A stretch of DNA of 64,000 nt. It comes from Roseiarcus sp963823165 (lineage in GTDB: Bacteria > Pseudomonadota > Alphaproteobacteria > Rhizobiales > Beijerinckiaceae). Both the position numbers and the translations under genes were made by a program. Location of the stretch: positions 1 to 64,000 of the forward strand of contig CAWGKV010000031.1 of assembly GCA_963823165.1 (NCBI GenBank). Direction: 5' to 3'. Below the pieces are notes generated by a model that ran no database searches, was not told where the DNA came from, and saw only the letters and a list, made by a program, of their open reading frames with translations. Below, in pieces: positions 48,629 through 57,530 of the stretch. Numbering within the stretch: the first letter of the stretch is position 1; the number at the start of each line of letters is the position of its first letter.

Positions 48629-48862
48629 ATCGTGGACGAGCCCGCGGACTCGATCGTTGCAAGCGGCCTGCCGGAATTTGGCGCCCTCGGCCGCACGTCG
48701 CTCGAGCTCCAGAGGCTTCGGATGGCCGCAACCGCGATGATCCCCATCAGAGCCGCGATCCAGACTTGTCTGCGCACCGCGCCTTGCGCAAAGGGTCTTG
48801 CCGCCTCCCGTCTGCGTGCTACCGTCGCCATTATTTCCCCTCCCGCTTCGAAATTGCCCTAG

Positions 48863-49272
48863 AGACTATGACTGGCGGGACCTTCGGATGAGGGCGCGCG
48901 CCAGAATGCGCCCAGGCCGACAGTTGGCTCCGGCGCCCAGTCTCCCGGGCGTCGCGGCGAACGGAACGGATCGGGAAATTCGCGAACGAGCCGGCCGAAC
49001 GCCTCAGAGTGTGACCACCTTTCCCCCGGGGCCGCACAAGTCCGTTCCACTTCGCGCGACAGAACGCGAAGGCAACATCCATTCACTTCTTGTATCGCAA
49101 GCGGGTGAACAGTAGACAATTAGGGAAAGTACGTATTGGCGCGAAAAAAACCTTTAGTATGAATTAAAGAATACTTAAATGCGGCTATTTTTCCTCCCAC
49201 CATCGGCGCCAAGGCCGCGAGTCTCGCCATTCCCGCGCACGTTCGGTAGACAGGCCGCCTCGGGAGCAGCTC
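48863..49272. promoter_or_regulatory. intergenic region with AT-rich promoter patch
   Basis: No gene. The sequence becomes AT-rich at 49100-49180, unusual for this genome, and contains TTTAGTAT-N10-ATACTTAAA (49153-49179), an imperfect inverted repeat that could be an operator or promoter core for the carboxylase gene at 49273. Confidence 0.35.
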
Positions 49273-51228
49273 ATGTTCGGAAACGTCCTCATCGCCAATC
49301 GCGGCGAAATCGCCTGCCGGATCATCAAGACGGCGCGGCGGATGGGAATGAAATCGATCGCGATCCATACGCCGGCCGACAAGGGCGCGCTGTTCACCCG
49401 GCTCGCCGACGAGGTCCACGAGATCGGCGAAGGCGCGAGCGGCTACCTCGACGGCGCGGCGATCGTCGCGCTGGCGCAGAGGGTCGGCGCGGAATGCCTG
49501 CATCCGGGCTATGGCTTCCTGTCCGAGAACGCCGAGTTCGCGGAACGTTGCGCGCGGGCCGGCCTCGTGTTCGTCGGCCCTCCGCCCGCGGCGATGCGGA
49601 CCATGGGGCTCAAGAACTCCGCCAAGGCGCTGATGCAGCGGGCGGGCGTCCCGGTCGTGCCGGGCTACCACGGCGACAACCAGAGCCCGAAATTCTTGCG
49701 CGAGAAAGCCTACGAGATCGGCTACCCGGTCCTCATCAAGGCGATCGCCGGCGGGGGCGGACGCGGCATGCGGCGGGTCGACGCGCATATGGAGTTCGAG
49801 GCCGCGCTGGAGAGCGCCAGCCGCGAGGCCGAGGCGGCGTTCGGCGACGGGCGGGTGCTGATTGAGAAGCTCGTGGCCTCGCCGCGCCACATCGAGATCC
49901 AGGTGTTCGCCGACGCCCACGGAAACTGCGTCCATCTGTTCGAGCGCGACTGCTCGCTCCAGCGGCGGCACCAGAAGGTGGTCGAAGAGTGTCCGGCCCC
50001 GGGCCTGCCGGAGGAGACGCGCGCGGCGATGGCGAAGGCGGCGACCGAGGCCGCGTTGGCGGCCGGCTATGTCGGGGCGGGGACGGTCGAGTTCATCGCC
50101 GACGCCTCGAGGGGTTTGACGGCCAGCGACTTCTATTTCCTCGAGATGAACACGCGCCTGCAGGTCGAGCATCCGGTCACCGAGGCGGTGACCGGCCTCG
50201 ATCTCGTCGAATGGCAGTTCCGTGTCGCCGCCGGCGAACGGCTGCCTCTCGCGCAGGAGGCGATCGCCTGCCGCGGCGCGTCGATCGAGGCGCGCATCTA
50301 CGCCGAAGACCCCGAGCACAATTTTTTGCCTTCGCCCGGCTGCATCCTGGCGATGAGCCTCAGCGGCGAGGAGGGCATCGAGGGGGTGCGCGTCGACACG
50401 GGGGTCGCCGCCGGCGACAGCGTGACGCCATTCTACGACCCGATGATCGCAAAGCTCATCGTCCATGGCGCCACCCGGGGCGAGGCGCTGAGCATGCTCA
50501 ACAAGGAGCTCTACGACGCCGTCGTGATCGGGCCGAAGACCAATCTCGGCTTCTTGCGGGCGCTGATGCGAAGCCCCGAAGTCGTGGGCGGCTCGTTCGA
50601 CACCGGCTTCATCGACGCGCATCTGACGCGCCTCGGCGCCTCACCGCATCCGCCGGACCGGCGCGCGGTGCTCGCCGCAGCGCGGCTCCTGCTCGCGAAG
50701 GACAGCGCGTCGGCGCCCTCGGTGCTGAACCCGTGCGACCCCTGGGCCGTCGCCGACTCGTTCGAACTCGTCGGCGCGCGGCGCCTCGGCCTCGACGTGA
50801 CGGTCGACGGCAAGCCCGAGCGCCTTCATGTGGCGGACGCTGGCGACCAGGCGGCCTCGGGGTCCGCCGAGCGGCCCGAAATCACCCTTTTCGAGACGTC
50901 CGCCGGCGTCTACGCCTTCGCCGGCGGCCGTCAGGCCCTGGTCGCGCTGATCGATCCGCTCGAGCGGTCCGCCGGCGGGCCGGAGGAAGGCGACGGCGGG
51001 GTGCGCGCGCCGATGAACGGCCGCGTCGTCGCGCTATACGTTGGAGAGGGTGAGGCGGTCGAAGCCGGCCAGCGCCTCGCCGTGGTCGAGGCGATGAAGA
51101 TGGAGCACCCGCTGACCGCCCCCTTCGCCGGCGTCGTGCGCGACATCGTCGCCATGATCGGCGAGCAGGTCGAGATGGGCGAGCCGATCATGCGGGTGGA
51201 GGCCGAGGAGGCCGGCAGCATGTCGTGA
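49273..51228 (+). CDS. biotin-dependent acyl-CoA carboxylase alpha subunit
   Basis: 651 aa. Biotin carboxylase domain (1-445: FGNVLIANRGEIACRI, GGGGRGMRRV ATP-grasp loop, EMNTRLQVEHPVTE) followed by a linking domain and a biotinyl carrier domain with EAMKMEHPL (Lys biotinylation). Length and layout fit methylcrotonyl-CoA, geranyl-CoA or propionyl/acetyl-CoA carboxylase alpha subunits; GVRVDTGVAAGD and overall spacing lean to methylcrotonyl-CoA carboxylase. The carboxyltransferase beta subunit is not in the window, which is unusual for that operon and leaves the substrate open. Confidence 0.92.
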   Translation: MFGNVLIANRGEIACRIIKTARRMGMKSIAIHTPADKGALFTRLADEVHEIGEGASGYLDGAAIVALAQRVGAECLHPGYGFLSENAEFAERCARAGLVFVGPPPAAMRTMGLKNSAKALMQRAGVPVVPGYHGDNQSPKFLREKAYEIGYPVLIKAIAGGGGRGMRRVDAHMEFEAALESASREAEAAFGDGRVLIEKLVASPRHIEIQVFADAHGNCVHLFERDCSLQRRHQKVVEECPAPGLPEETRAAMAKAATEAALAAGYVGAGTVEFIADASRGLTASDFYFLEMNTRLQVEHPVTEAVTGLDLVEWQFRVAAGERLPLAQEAIACRGASIEARIYAEDPEHNFLPSPGCILAMSLSGEEGIEGVRVDTGVAAGDSVTPFYDPMIAKLIVHGATRGEALSMLNKELYDAVVIGPKTNLGFLRALMRSPEVVGGSFDTGFIDAHLTRLGASPHPPDRRAVLAAARLLLAKDSASAPSVLNPCDPWAVADSFELVGARRLGLDVTVDGKPERLHVADAGDQAASGSAERPEITLFETSAGVYAFAGGRQALVALIDPLERSAGGPEEGDGGVRAPMNGRVVALYVGEGEAVEAGQRLAVVEAMKMEHPLTAPFAGVVRDIVAMIGEQVEMGEPIMRVEAEEAGSMS

Positions 51229-51422
51229 AGCGCAGCGTCAGGGGCGCAACCTCCCTCGCCACTGCACGCGTCAGGCCGAGACCGAAGCCCTCGTCGCAAT
51301 CCCCGAGGCTTGGTTCGCTGCGTTGAGGACTTCCGGCGCGGGATCGCCTCACTATCTTCAAGAGCGATGCGACAATGGGCCGGCGGCGAGCCGGTCACAC
51401 GCGCCAACTCGAGGAAACCATC

Positions 51423-52118
51423 ATGAAGATCGGAATCATCGGCTCAGGCAACATCGGCGGGGCGCTGACGCGCCGCTTTCGCGCCGCGGGACACGAGGTC
51501 GCGGTGGCGAATTCGCGCGGACCCCAGTCGCTTCAGGATCTGGCCCGGGAAACCGGCGCGCGTCCCGCAACCGTCGAAGAGGCGGCGCGCGACCGCGACG
51601 TCGTCGTCGTCACGATTCCGATGAAAGAGCTCAAGGCTCTGCCGAAGGGTCTGTTCGCCGGCGCCGCGCCGGACCTGATCGTCATCGACACCAACAATTA
51701 CTATCCCCGCCACCGCGACGGCCGCATCGACGAGATCGAGGCGGGCATGACCGAAAGCGGCTACGTCGAGCGCGTGCTGGGCCATCCTGTCGTCAAGGCG
51801 TTCAACAACATCTACGCGAAGCATCTCCTGGAGAACGGCAAGCCGTCCGGCGCGCCCGGCCGCATCGCGCTGCCGATCTCGGGCGACGATCCGAAGGCGA
51901 AGGCCACGGTCACGCGCCTCATCGACGCGATCGGTTTCGACGTGGTCGACGCCGGAACGATCACCGATTCCTGGCGCCAGCAGCCCGGCTCGCCCGTCTA
52001 CACCAAGGACTACGACGCCGAGGGCGTTCGACGCGCCCTCGGCGAGGCGCGGAAGGAGCGGACGCCGGAGTGGCGCGCAACGCAGAACAGCCCGGGCACC
52101 TTCGCCTCGCCCGCGTAA
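51423..52118 (+). CDS. NADPH-dependent F420-reductase-like oxidoreductase
   Basis: 231 aa from ATG 51423, GAGGAAA 8 nt before. Rossmann start MKIGIIGSGNIGGALTRRF and ANSRGPQSL (NADP-type), then DVVVVTIPMKEL, IDTNNYYPRHRDG, VKAFNNIYAKHL. Matches the NADP oxidoreductase/coenzyme F420-like family; in proteobacteria these usually act on unknown substrates rather than F420. Single gene. Confidence 0.88.
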   Translation: MKIGIIGSGNIGGALTRRFRAAGHEVAVANSRGPQSLQDLARETGARPATVEEAARDRDVVVVTIPMKELKALPKGLFAGAAPDLIVIDTNNYYPRHRDGRIDEIEAGMTESGYVERVLGHPVVKAFNNIYAKHLLENGKPSGAPGRIALPISGDDPKAKATVTRLIDAIGFDVVDAGTITDSWRQQPGSPVYTKDYDAEGVRRALGEARKERTPEWRATQNSPGTFASPA

Positions 52119-52290
52119 AGCCGGCGGCAAGCCGGACGCGGCGCACCGCGAACGCCAGCGGCTACGCCAAGGATTTTTCCTGGTCGGTGGACGTCGCCGT
52201 CCGGATCGCCGGCTTGCCGGCGAGCGACGCGGCGCTTCCGGTCGCCAGCAGCCCATGGCCCTTTCCCGAGCGGTCGAGCCCGCCCAATCC

Positions 52291-52953
52291 TTATTCGTTG
52301 CTCTCGCCGGTCTGTTCATTGCTTGCGCCCACCGGCTTGGACTCCGACGAATGCTCCTGCCGCAGGAAGATGCTAAGCACAATATAGATGCCGATGGCCA
52401 AAAATTCCGCCTCCCAGCACTGGAAAACCGAGAACCAGAAGCTGGACGAGCCGGCGTAGGAACCGAGCGAAACCGGCGGCAGATGCCGCAGCGCCTGATC
52501 CTCGTTGTACTTCTTCTCGCCGAACAGCATGTGCAGCACGAAGGTCGCCGCGAACATGCCGAAAAACGCCAACGAGAGCGAGTTGGCGTAAATCCACTCC
52601 TTCGCCGTCGGCCGCGGCCCCCAGTTCCACTCCAGTGTCCGATGGTTACGGGAGCCCGCCTTGCGGGAATGCGCTGCGCCCCTCTGGCGCAGCACCGAGC
52701 CGAAAGCGATCAGCACCGCCAGCTGCAGGACCGCCGCCTCCCAGTTGCTGAACATGCCGTCGAGGAAGTTGCCGGTGCCCAGATAGGCGCCGAACGCGAT
52801 CTCGTGGAAATGCTCCGCCTGCAGCGCGGCGTCGTAGGCGAACCAGCCTGAAAGGCTCTGTCCGGCGGCGCAGACCAGGAACAGGCTGAACAGCGCGACC
52901 GACATGCTGTCGTCGCTGACGACCTTCTTCACCGTGCGCCAGAGCGAGCCCAT
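52291..52953 (-). CDS. DUF6766 membrane protein
   Basis: 220 aa from ATG 52953 (MGSLWRTVKKVVSDDSMSV). Four hydrophobic helices: VALFSLFLVCAAGQSLSGWF, NWEAAVLQLAVLIAFGSVLRQ, SLSLAFFGMFAATFVLHMLF and FQCWEAEFLAIGIYIVLSIFL. The repeated NWEA/CWEAEF motif suggests an internal duplication. Family of unknown function common in alphaproteobacteria and actinobacteria. The tail is acidic and disordered. Confidence 0.85.
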   Translation of the reverse strand: MGSLWRTVKKVVSDDSMSVALFSLFLVCAAGQSLSGWFAYDAALQAEHFHEIAFGAYLGTGNFLDGMFSNWEAAVLQLAVLIAFGSVLRQRGAAHSRKAGSRNHRTLEWNWGPRPTAKEWIYANSLSLAFFGMFAATFVLHMLFGEKKYNEDQALRHLPPVSLGSYAGSSSFWFSVFQCWEAEFLAIGIYIVLSIFLRQEHSSESKPVGASNEQTGESNE

Positions 52954-53166
52954 ACCCACGCTCCCAATGGCTCTCCGCCGCGCGGAGGCCGTATCGCCAG
53001 GCGCCGCGACAATACCCAAAATCGTCGCCACCCGTGATCAACCTCGTCGGCGCCTTTTTCGCTCCGAGAGAGCGTCGGAAGCGCGTCTTGTTCGCGCGAC
53101 GCGATGAAGGCAGGATGCCCGGAAGGACAAAAGGCTCAACATTCGCGGACGGAGAGGGAGGAATTC

Positions 53167-54195
53167 ATGCTTCTGCCAACGACGCTCGTCGGCTCCTACG
53201 CGCAGCCCGAGTGGCTGATCGACCGCGCCAAGCTCGCCGGCCGCTTTCCTCCGCGGGTGCGGGCGAAGGAGCTGTGGCGGATTCCTGAGCCGTATCTCGC
53301 CGAGGCGCAGGACGACGCGACGGTGCTCGCGATCAAATTGCAGGAAGAGGCCGGCCTCGACATCGTCACCGACGGCGAGATCCGACGGGAAAGCTATTCG
53401 AACCGCTTCGCCACCGCCCTCGAAGGGATCGACATCGACAATCCAGGCACAGCCCTCGATCGCTCCGGCCATCCCAATCCGGTGCCGCGGATCTTCGGCA
53501 AGATCCGCCGCAAGCACCCCGTTGAGGTCGAGGACTTGAAATTTTTGCGCCGGCACACGCAGCGCAAGGTGAAAATGACCGTGCCGGGCCCCTTCACCAT
53601 GAGCCAGCAGGCGCAGAACGACTTTTATCCGAGCGCCGCGGACGCCGCGATGGACTACGCGGCCGCGGTCAACGCGGAGATCAAGGACCTGTTCGCCGCC
53701 GGCGCCGACGTCGTCCAGATCGACGAACCCTACATGCAGGCCCGGCCCGCGCCGGCCGGGGAATACGGCCTCGCCGCGCTCAACCGGGCGCTCGATGGCG
53801 TCGATGGCGTGACCGCGGTCCACATCTGTTTCGGCTACGCGGCGATCATCCATCAGAGGCCGAGCGCCTATTCCTTCCTGACCCAGCTCAAAAACTGCCG
53901 GTGCAGGCAGATTTCCATCGAGACGGCGCAGTCGAACCTCGACTGCGCCGTGCTCGCGGACCTGCCGGACCAGAAGATCATTCTGGGGGTGCTCGACCTG
54001 TCGACGCCCGAGGTCGAAACGCCGGAGATGGTCGCTTCGCGCATCCGCCGCGCGCTCGCCTATCGCAAGCCGGAGGACATCATCGTCGCCCCGGACTGCG
54101 GCCTCAAATATTTGCCGCGCGACTCGGCCTTCGGCAAGATGAAGGCGATGGTCGAGGGAGCGCGCATCGTGCGGGCGGAATTGGGAGCGAAGTAG
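53167..54195 (+). CDS. MetE C-terminal-like cobalamin-independent methyltransferase
   Basis: 342 aa, GGGAGGAATTC before ATG 53167. Only the catalytic C-terminal barrel of MetE is present (full MetE is about 750 aa): TTLVGSYAQPEWL, DGEIRRESY, TVPGPFTMSQ, VQIDEPYMQ, zinc ligands in VHICFGYA and APDCGLKY. It could transfer methyl groups from methylated folate, corrinoid or a small donor to a thiol. The acceptor is unknown; an in vivo methionine synthase role is possible but not shown. Confidence 0.87.
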   Translation: MLLPTTLVGSYAQPEWLIDRAKLAGRFPPRVRAKELWRIPEPYLAEAQDDATVLAIKLQEEAGLDIVTDGEIRRESYSNRFATALEGIDIDNPGTALDRSGHPNPVPRIFGKIRRKHPVEVEDLKFLRRHTQRKVKMTVPGPFTMSQQAQNDFYPSAADAAMDYAAAVNAEIKDLFAAGADVVQIDEPYMQARPAPAGEYGLAALNRALDGVDGVTAVHICFGYAAIIHQRPSAYSFLTQLKNCRCRQISIETAQSNLDCAVLADLPDQKIILGVLDLSTPEVETPEMVASRIRRALAYRKPEDIIVAPDCGLKYLPRDSAFGKMKAMVEGARIVRAELGAK

Positions 54196-54565
54196 CCGCC
54201 TCGGGGCCGTCCTTGCCGAGGCGATCCCTGGAAGGCCCGCTCCACCCCATCGCGACGTCGGCTGTCGGGCGCCAAGCGTTTGTCACCCCGCGCTCGCCGG
54301 TAGCGCGGCGCGCAGCCGATCAGGAACCGCCGCCTGTTGCCTTATCGGCGGCGGGAAGGCGGCGCATCGTGCTTCGCTCGCAGATCCGATGCGCTCGCGT
54401 CGGCCGAAAGGCCGGCAATGTCTCGCAGGATTGGCGATGGGCAAACATGATGTCCCGAGGCAGGATCGCCGCCGATGTCTCCAGGCGGCCGGCGCGCCGG
54501 CGATGGGTTTCACACCCCGCGGTCCGCCTGCTGGGGCAGGCGCCGCGAGCGAAGCGAGTGGAAAG
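54196..54565. other. intergenic region, no gene seen
   Basis: 370 bp with no domain-bearing frame. It must carry the promoter of the dehydrogenase at 54566; no clear hairpin or motif. Confidence 0.4.
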
Positions 54566-55450
54566 ATGAAAATCGTCAACATCGGCGTGATGAGCCCCGG
54601 CGACATGGGGCAGGCGGTGGCGATCCAGCTCAAGGCGGAGGGCTTCCATGTCTTCACCGCGCTCGAGCGCCGCAGCGAGCGCGCGCGCAGGCTGGCGCGC
54701 GAGGCCGGATTGACGGATGTCGCGACGCTCGCGCGCCTCGTCGCCGAATGCGACGTCGTGCTTTCGATCATGGATCCGGGAGCCGCGCTCGATTTCGCGC
54801 GTGAGGCGGCGGGGGCCATTCGCGCCGGCGGCCGCCACACGCTGATCGTCGACTGCAATGCGATCGCGCCGCAGACGGTGCGCCAGATCGCCGAGGTCAT
54901 CGCGGGCGCCGGCGGGCGTTACATCGACGCCGGCATCATCGGCCCGCCGCCGCGCGGCGGCGCGAAGACCAATCTCTATGTGTCCGGCCCTGGCGCCGCC
55001 GATCTCGAACAGCTCGCGGGGCCGCAGCTCGTCGTGCGCGTGGTCGGCGACGGTCTCGCGGACGCGAGCGCGCTCAAGATGTGCTATGGCGCCACCACCA
55101 AGGGCACGCAGGCGGTATGGCTGGAGGCGATGATCGCCGCAGAGCGCCTCGGCGTCGCCGATGCGCTCGCCGAGGAGCTCCAGCGGTCCCAGGCGGATCG
55201 TTACGATTCGGTGCTGCGTCAGATTCCGGCCATGCCGCCGAAGGCCTATCGCTGGGCGCCGGAAATGCTCGAAATCTCCAAGACCTTCGAGGGGACCGGC
55301 ATGACGCCGAAACTGTTCGAGGGCGCGGCGGAGCTCTATCGCTTCGTCGCCGGCACGCCGCTCGGCAGGGAGACGCCGGAGAATCGCGACCGGTCGCAGC
55401 AAGGCGCGGATGTCGTGCGGCAGCTGGCCAAGGAGACGATGAAGCCGTAG
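54566..55450 (+). CDS. 3-hydroxyisobutyrate/6-phosphogluconate dehydrogenase-like protein
   Basis: 294 aa from ATG 54566 (MKIVNIGVMSPGDMGQAVAIQL). Two-domain beta-hydroxyacid dehydrogenase type: altered N-terminal GxGxxG region (GVMSPGDMG), CDVVLSIMDPGAA, VDCNAIAPQTV, DAGIIGPPPRGG, then a C-terminal helical domain (DUF1932-like) with KMCYGATTKGTQAVWLEAM, where Lys in ALKMCYGAT matches the catalytic Lys. Substrate unknown. Confidence 0.85.
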   Translation: MKIVNIGVMSPGDMGQAVAIQLKAEGFHVFTALERRSERARRLAREAGLTDVATLARLVAECDVVLSIMDPGAALDFAREAAGAIRAGGRHTLIVDCNAIAPQTVRQIAEVIAGAGGRYIDAGIIGPPPRGGAKTNLYVSGPGAADLEQLAGPQLVVRVVGDGLADASALKMCYGATTKGTQAVWLEAMIAAERLGVADALAEELQRSQADRYDSVLRQIPAMPPKAYRWAPEMLEISKTFEGTGMTPKLFEGAAELYRFVAGTPLGRETPENRDRSQQGADVVRQLAKETMKP

Positions 55451-55483
55451 GGCGCTGCCTTTTGGCCGCCTCTCCCCGCGTCC

Positions 55484-55921
55484 TCAGATCAGCCCGAGCC
55501 CCGCCAGCTCCCGCCGCAGCGCCTCCGGCATCTCGGCGAAGCCGGGCTGCGTCTCGTCGAGGTCGGGCGGAGCGGACTTCGCGTCGTAGTAGCGCCAGCC
55601 CTGGAAGGCCCGCATCGGCCGCGGGGCGACCGCGACGACGTCCCCGTCGAGCCAAAGCCTGCAGCGGCCGACCCCGTCGGCGTCGATGAAGGGCTCGAGG
55701 CCGACGATTTTTTGTCGCGCGGCGATCTGGCCCCTGATGACCCAATAGAGCGAGCCGCCGTCGACGATGTCCGCCGCCCGCTTCGGCGTCATGCGGGTGA
55801 CGTGGGCGTGGCGCAGCGGCGCGCCGCGACGCTTCGCCTCCGCGATCCGCGCCGCCATCCATTGCCGCAGGTCGTCGAGCGAGTCCGCCCCGACGCAGAG
55901 CTTTATCAGGTGGAGGGTCAT
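55484..55921 (-). CDS. DUF1489 family protein
   Basis: 145 aa. Starts MTLHLIKLCVGADSLDDLRQW; conserved THVTRMTPKRA-like segment (AHVTRMTPKRAAD), GSLYWVIRGQIAARQKI, CRLWLDGDVVAVAPRP and FQGWRYYDAKSAPPDL identify DUF1489, an almost exclusively alphaproteobacterial family. Function unknown, cytosolic. Convergent with the preceding dehydrogenase gene. Confidence 0.92.
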   Translation of the reverse strand: MTLHLIKLCVGADSLDDLRQWMAARIAEAKRRGAPLRHAHVTRMTPKRAADIVDGGSLYWVIRGQIAARQKIVGLEPFIDADGVGRCRLWLDGDVVAVAPRPMRAFQGWRYYDAKSAPPDLDETQPGFAEMPEALRRELAGLGLI

Positions 55922-56000
55922 GGCGCGCTTATAGCAGAGGCGCAGGCAAGCCGGGCGTCACAGGCGGACCCACGGGATGCACACATCTGCGTAGCCAGCT

Positions 56001-56222
56001 TCATCGTTCGTCTCGAGCTTGGCGGAGCAGCGCCTCGGAACGGGTCTGCCCCGGCCCCGGGTCAGCTTCCGCAAAATGCGCGGCCAGCTTGTCGAACGAC
56101 GCCTCGTCCTCGCCGGCAAGCGCCTGACGGAGAATCTCGCGGTGCTCCGCTTCGACCGACCGCCCGTGGCGGACCGCCCGCCGCTTCAGCCGCGCTTCTG
56201 AGTTGGCTTTGTCACCGCTCAT
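56001..56222 (-). CDS. FitA-like ribbon-helix-helix protein, short N-terminus
   Basis: 73 aa, ATG overlapping the HEPN stop by 4 nt. Residues 8-32 (SEARLKRRAVRHGRSVEAEHREILRQAL) match helices 1-2 of FitA/Phd-type RHH antitoxins, but the leading beta-strand (usually a TVRNL-type segment) is absent or degenerate. No PIN-domain toxin follows. In this operon it could be the DNA-binding autoregulator, or a degraded FitA. Expression by coupling to HEPN. Confidence 0.65.
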   Translation of the reverse strand: MSGDKANSEARLKRRAVRHGRSVEAEHREILRQALAGEDEASFDKLAAHFAEADPGPGQTRSEALLRQARDER

Positions 56223-56617
56223 TCTTTCGCAAATCGGGCGTGGATCGCCGCAACAAAAGCCTCGGCCTGTTCGACCGCCAATTTTGCATTTTCCGCGCCG
56301 ACGGGATCGCCGCTGTAATCGGCGAGCTGCCGAAACCTCTGCACCTTGTTGAGGGCTTCGCCATGTTCTGCCGACACATGGCCAGCAAGCACAACGCGTC
56401 GGCCGAACAAAGCGACAAGCCCGTTATGAGTCTTGATTGGCGCGGTCATTTGTCCGACGCCGAGAGCAAATAAGGCCGCATGAGCCGCATCAAACATCGC
56501 GTAATAGGCTCGGCTACAAGCGCCGTCCGCGTCGCCGGAGTTCAGAAGCAGGCGCGCGCCGGAAAGCGCGGCCTCGGCCTTGGCGATGTAGTTTTTTGAC
56601 GAAGGAGCATCGCTCAT
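56219..56617 (-). CDS. HEPN-domain protein
   Basis: 132 aa. All-helical HEPN (PF05168-like): YIAKAEAALSGARLLLNSGD, ACSRAYYAMFDAAHAALFALG and RFRQLADYSGDPVGAENAKLAVEQAEAFV. HEPN proteins pair with MNT nucleotidyltransferases as toxin-antitoxin systems, HEPN being a possible RNase. The R-x4-6-H catalytic motif is not obvious here, so nuclease activity is uncertain. Start ATG 56617 overlaps the stop of the recombinase-MNT gene by 4 nt. Confidence 0.85.
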   Translation of the reverse strand: MSDAPSSKNYIAKAEAALSGARLLLNSGDADGACSRAYYAMFDAAHAALFALGVGQMTAPIKTHNGLVALFGRRVVLAGHVSAEHGEALNKVQRFRQLADYSGDPVGAENAKLAVEQAEAFVAAIHARFAKE

Positions 56618-57516
56618 AGATGAACGCCCTCGCGCAGGATGTTGGCGATCAGGGCCGGATTCGAGAAGCTGTCCGGGCGCCCAAGCTCATCCTCCCAAAG
56701 CGGTAACCCCTGCACCATTACGCCCGTTTCCATCAGCACGTGGAATTCAACTCCCGCCATGTCAGCGGAGACTTTGTAGCGGTCGCCGCGCGCGCCTTTC
56801 AGGATGACCGCAATATCGGCATCGCTATCGGGCTTGTGATCGCCCCGCGCGCGGCTGCCAAACAAAATCGCCTCGCGGACGGGATACTTGCCCTCAAGCC
56901 GTTTCAAGAAGGCGCGGGCGGCGCATTCCGTCTCGGCGTCGAGCGGCGGTCGGCCAGGCAGCGGCGACGGCGCGGCCCTCTCTGCCAGCCGTGAAATCGT
57001 GCTCCGGTGGAGATTGAACCGTCGCGCCAGGTCGGCTTGCGTCGCGGCGCCGTCGGCAAGAGCTTCGAGCGCCTCGCGCTTCTGGTGCGCTGTGAGCTTT
57101 GGGGGGCGTCCCATGTGGACGCCTCGCGCCCTGGCGCGGACGCGGCCTTCGCCGGCGCGGGCGCGAATCAGCTCGCGCTCAAACTCGGCAAGCCCGCCAA
57201 GCACAGTGAGCGTCAGGCGTCCGTGCGGCGACGTGGTGTCTGCCCATGCGTCGCCGAGCGAGCGGAATCCGGCTCCGGCCTTCGCTATCGTGTCGAGGAC
57301 ATTCAAGAGGTCGCGCGTGGATCGCGCCAGCCGGTCGAGGCGCGTCACAAGCAAGGTGTCGCCAGCGTCAAGGGCGCGTAGCGTCTTCCCCAGCTCGCGC
57401 CGGTCGCTCGCCGTCTCGCGAAACACGGGCGCGGCTCCGGCTGCCGTCAAAGCCGCCACCTGAGCGTCGAGCGTCTGGCCGTCGGCGCTTACCCGCGCAT
57501 ATCCATACATCGTCAT
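56614..57516 (-). CDS. serine recombinase fused to MNT nucleotidyltransferase
   Basis: 300 aa from ATG 57516, which places the nucleophile at Ser10 as in resolvases (TTG 57522 is an alternative). Residues 1-135: complete Tn3/invertase catalytic domain (YGYARVSADGQTL, VTRLDRLARS, EFERELIRARAGEG). 137-180: Hin-type HTH (HQKREALEALADGAATQADLARR). After a 15-residue linker, 193-300 is a minimal nucleotidyltransferase with GSRARGDHKPDSDADIAV, i.e. GS-x10-DxD (G220, S221, D232, D234). Both catalytic centres look intact. MNT proteins are the antitoxin/AMP-transferase partners of HEPN, which follows in a 4-nt overlap. The fusion itself is, to my knowledge, unusual. Confidence 0.88.
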   Translation of the reverse strand: MTMYGYARVSADGQTLDAQVAALTAAGAAPVFRETASDRRELGKTLRALDAGDTLLVTRLDRLARSTRDLLNVLDTIAKAGAGFRSLGDAWADTTSPHGRLTLTVLGGLAEFERELIRARAGEGRVRARARGVHMGRPPKLTAHQKREALEALADGAATQADLARRFNLHRSTISRLAERAAPSPLPGRPPLDAETECAARAFLKRLEGKYPVREAILFGSRARGDHKPDSDADIAVILKGARGDRYKVSADMAGVEFHVLMETGVMVQGLPLWEDELGRPDSFSNPALIANILREGVHL

Positions 57517-57530
57517 GTGCAATCATAGCA

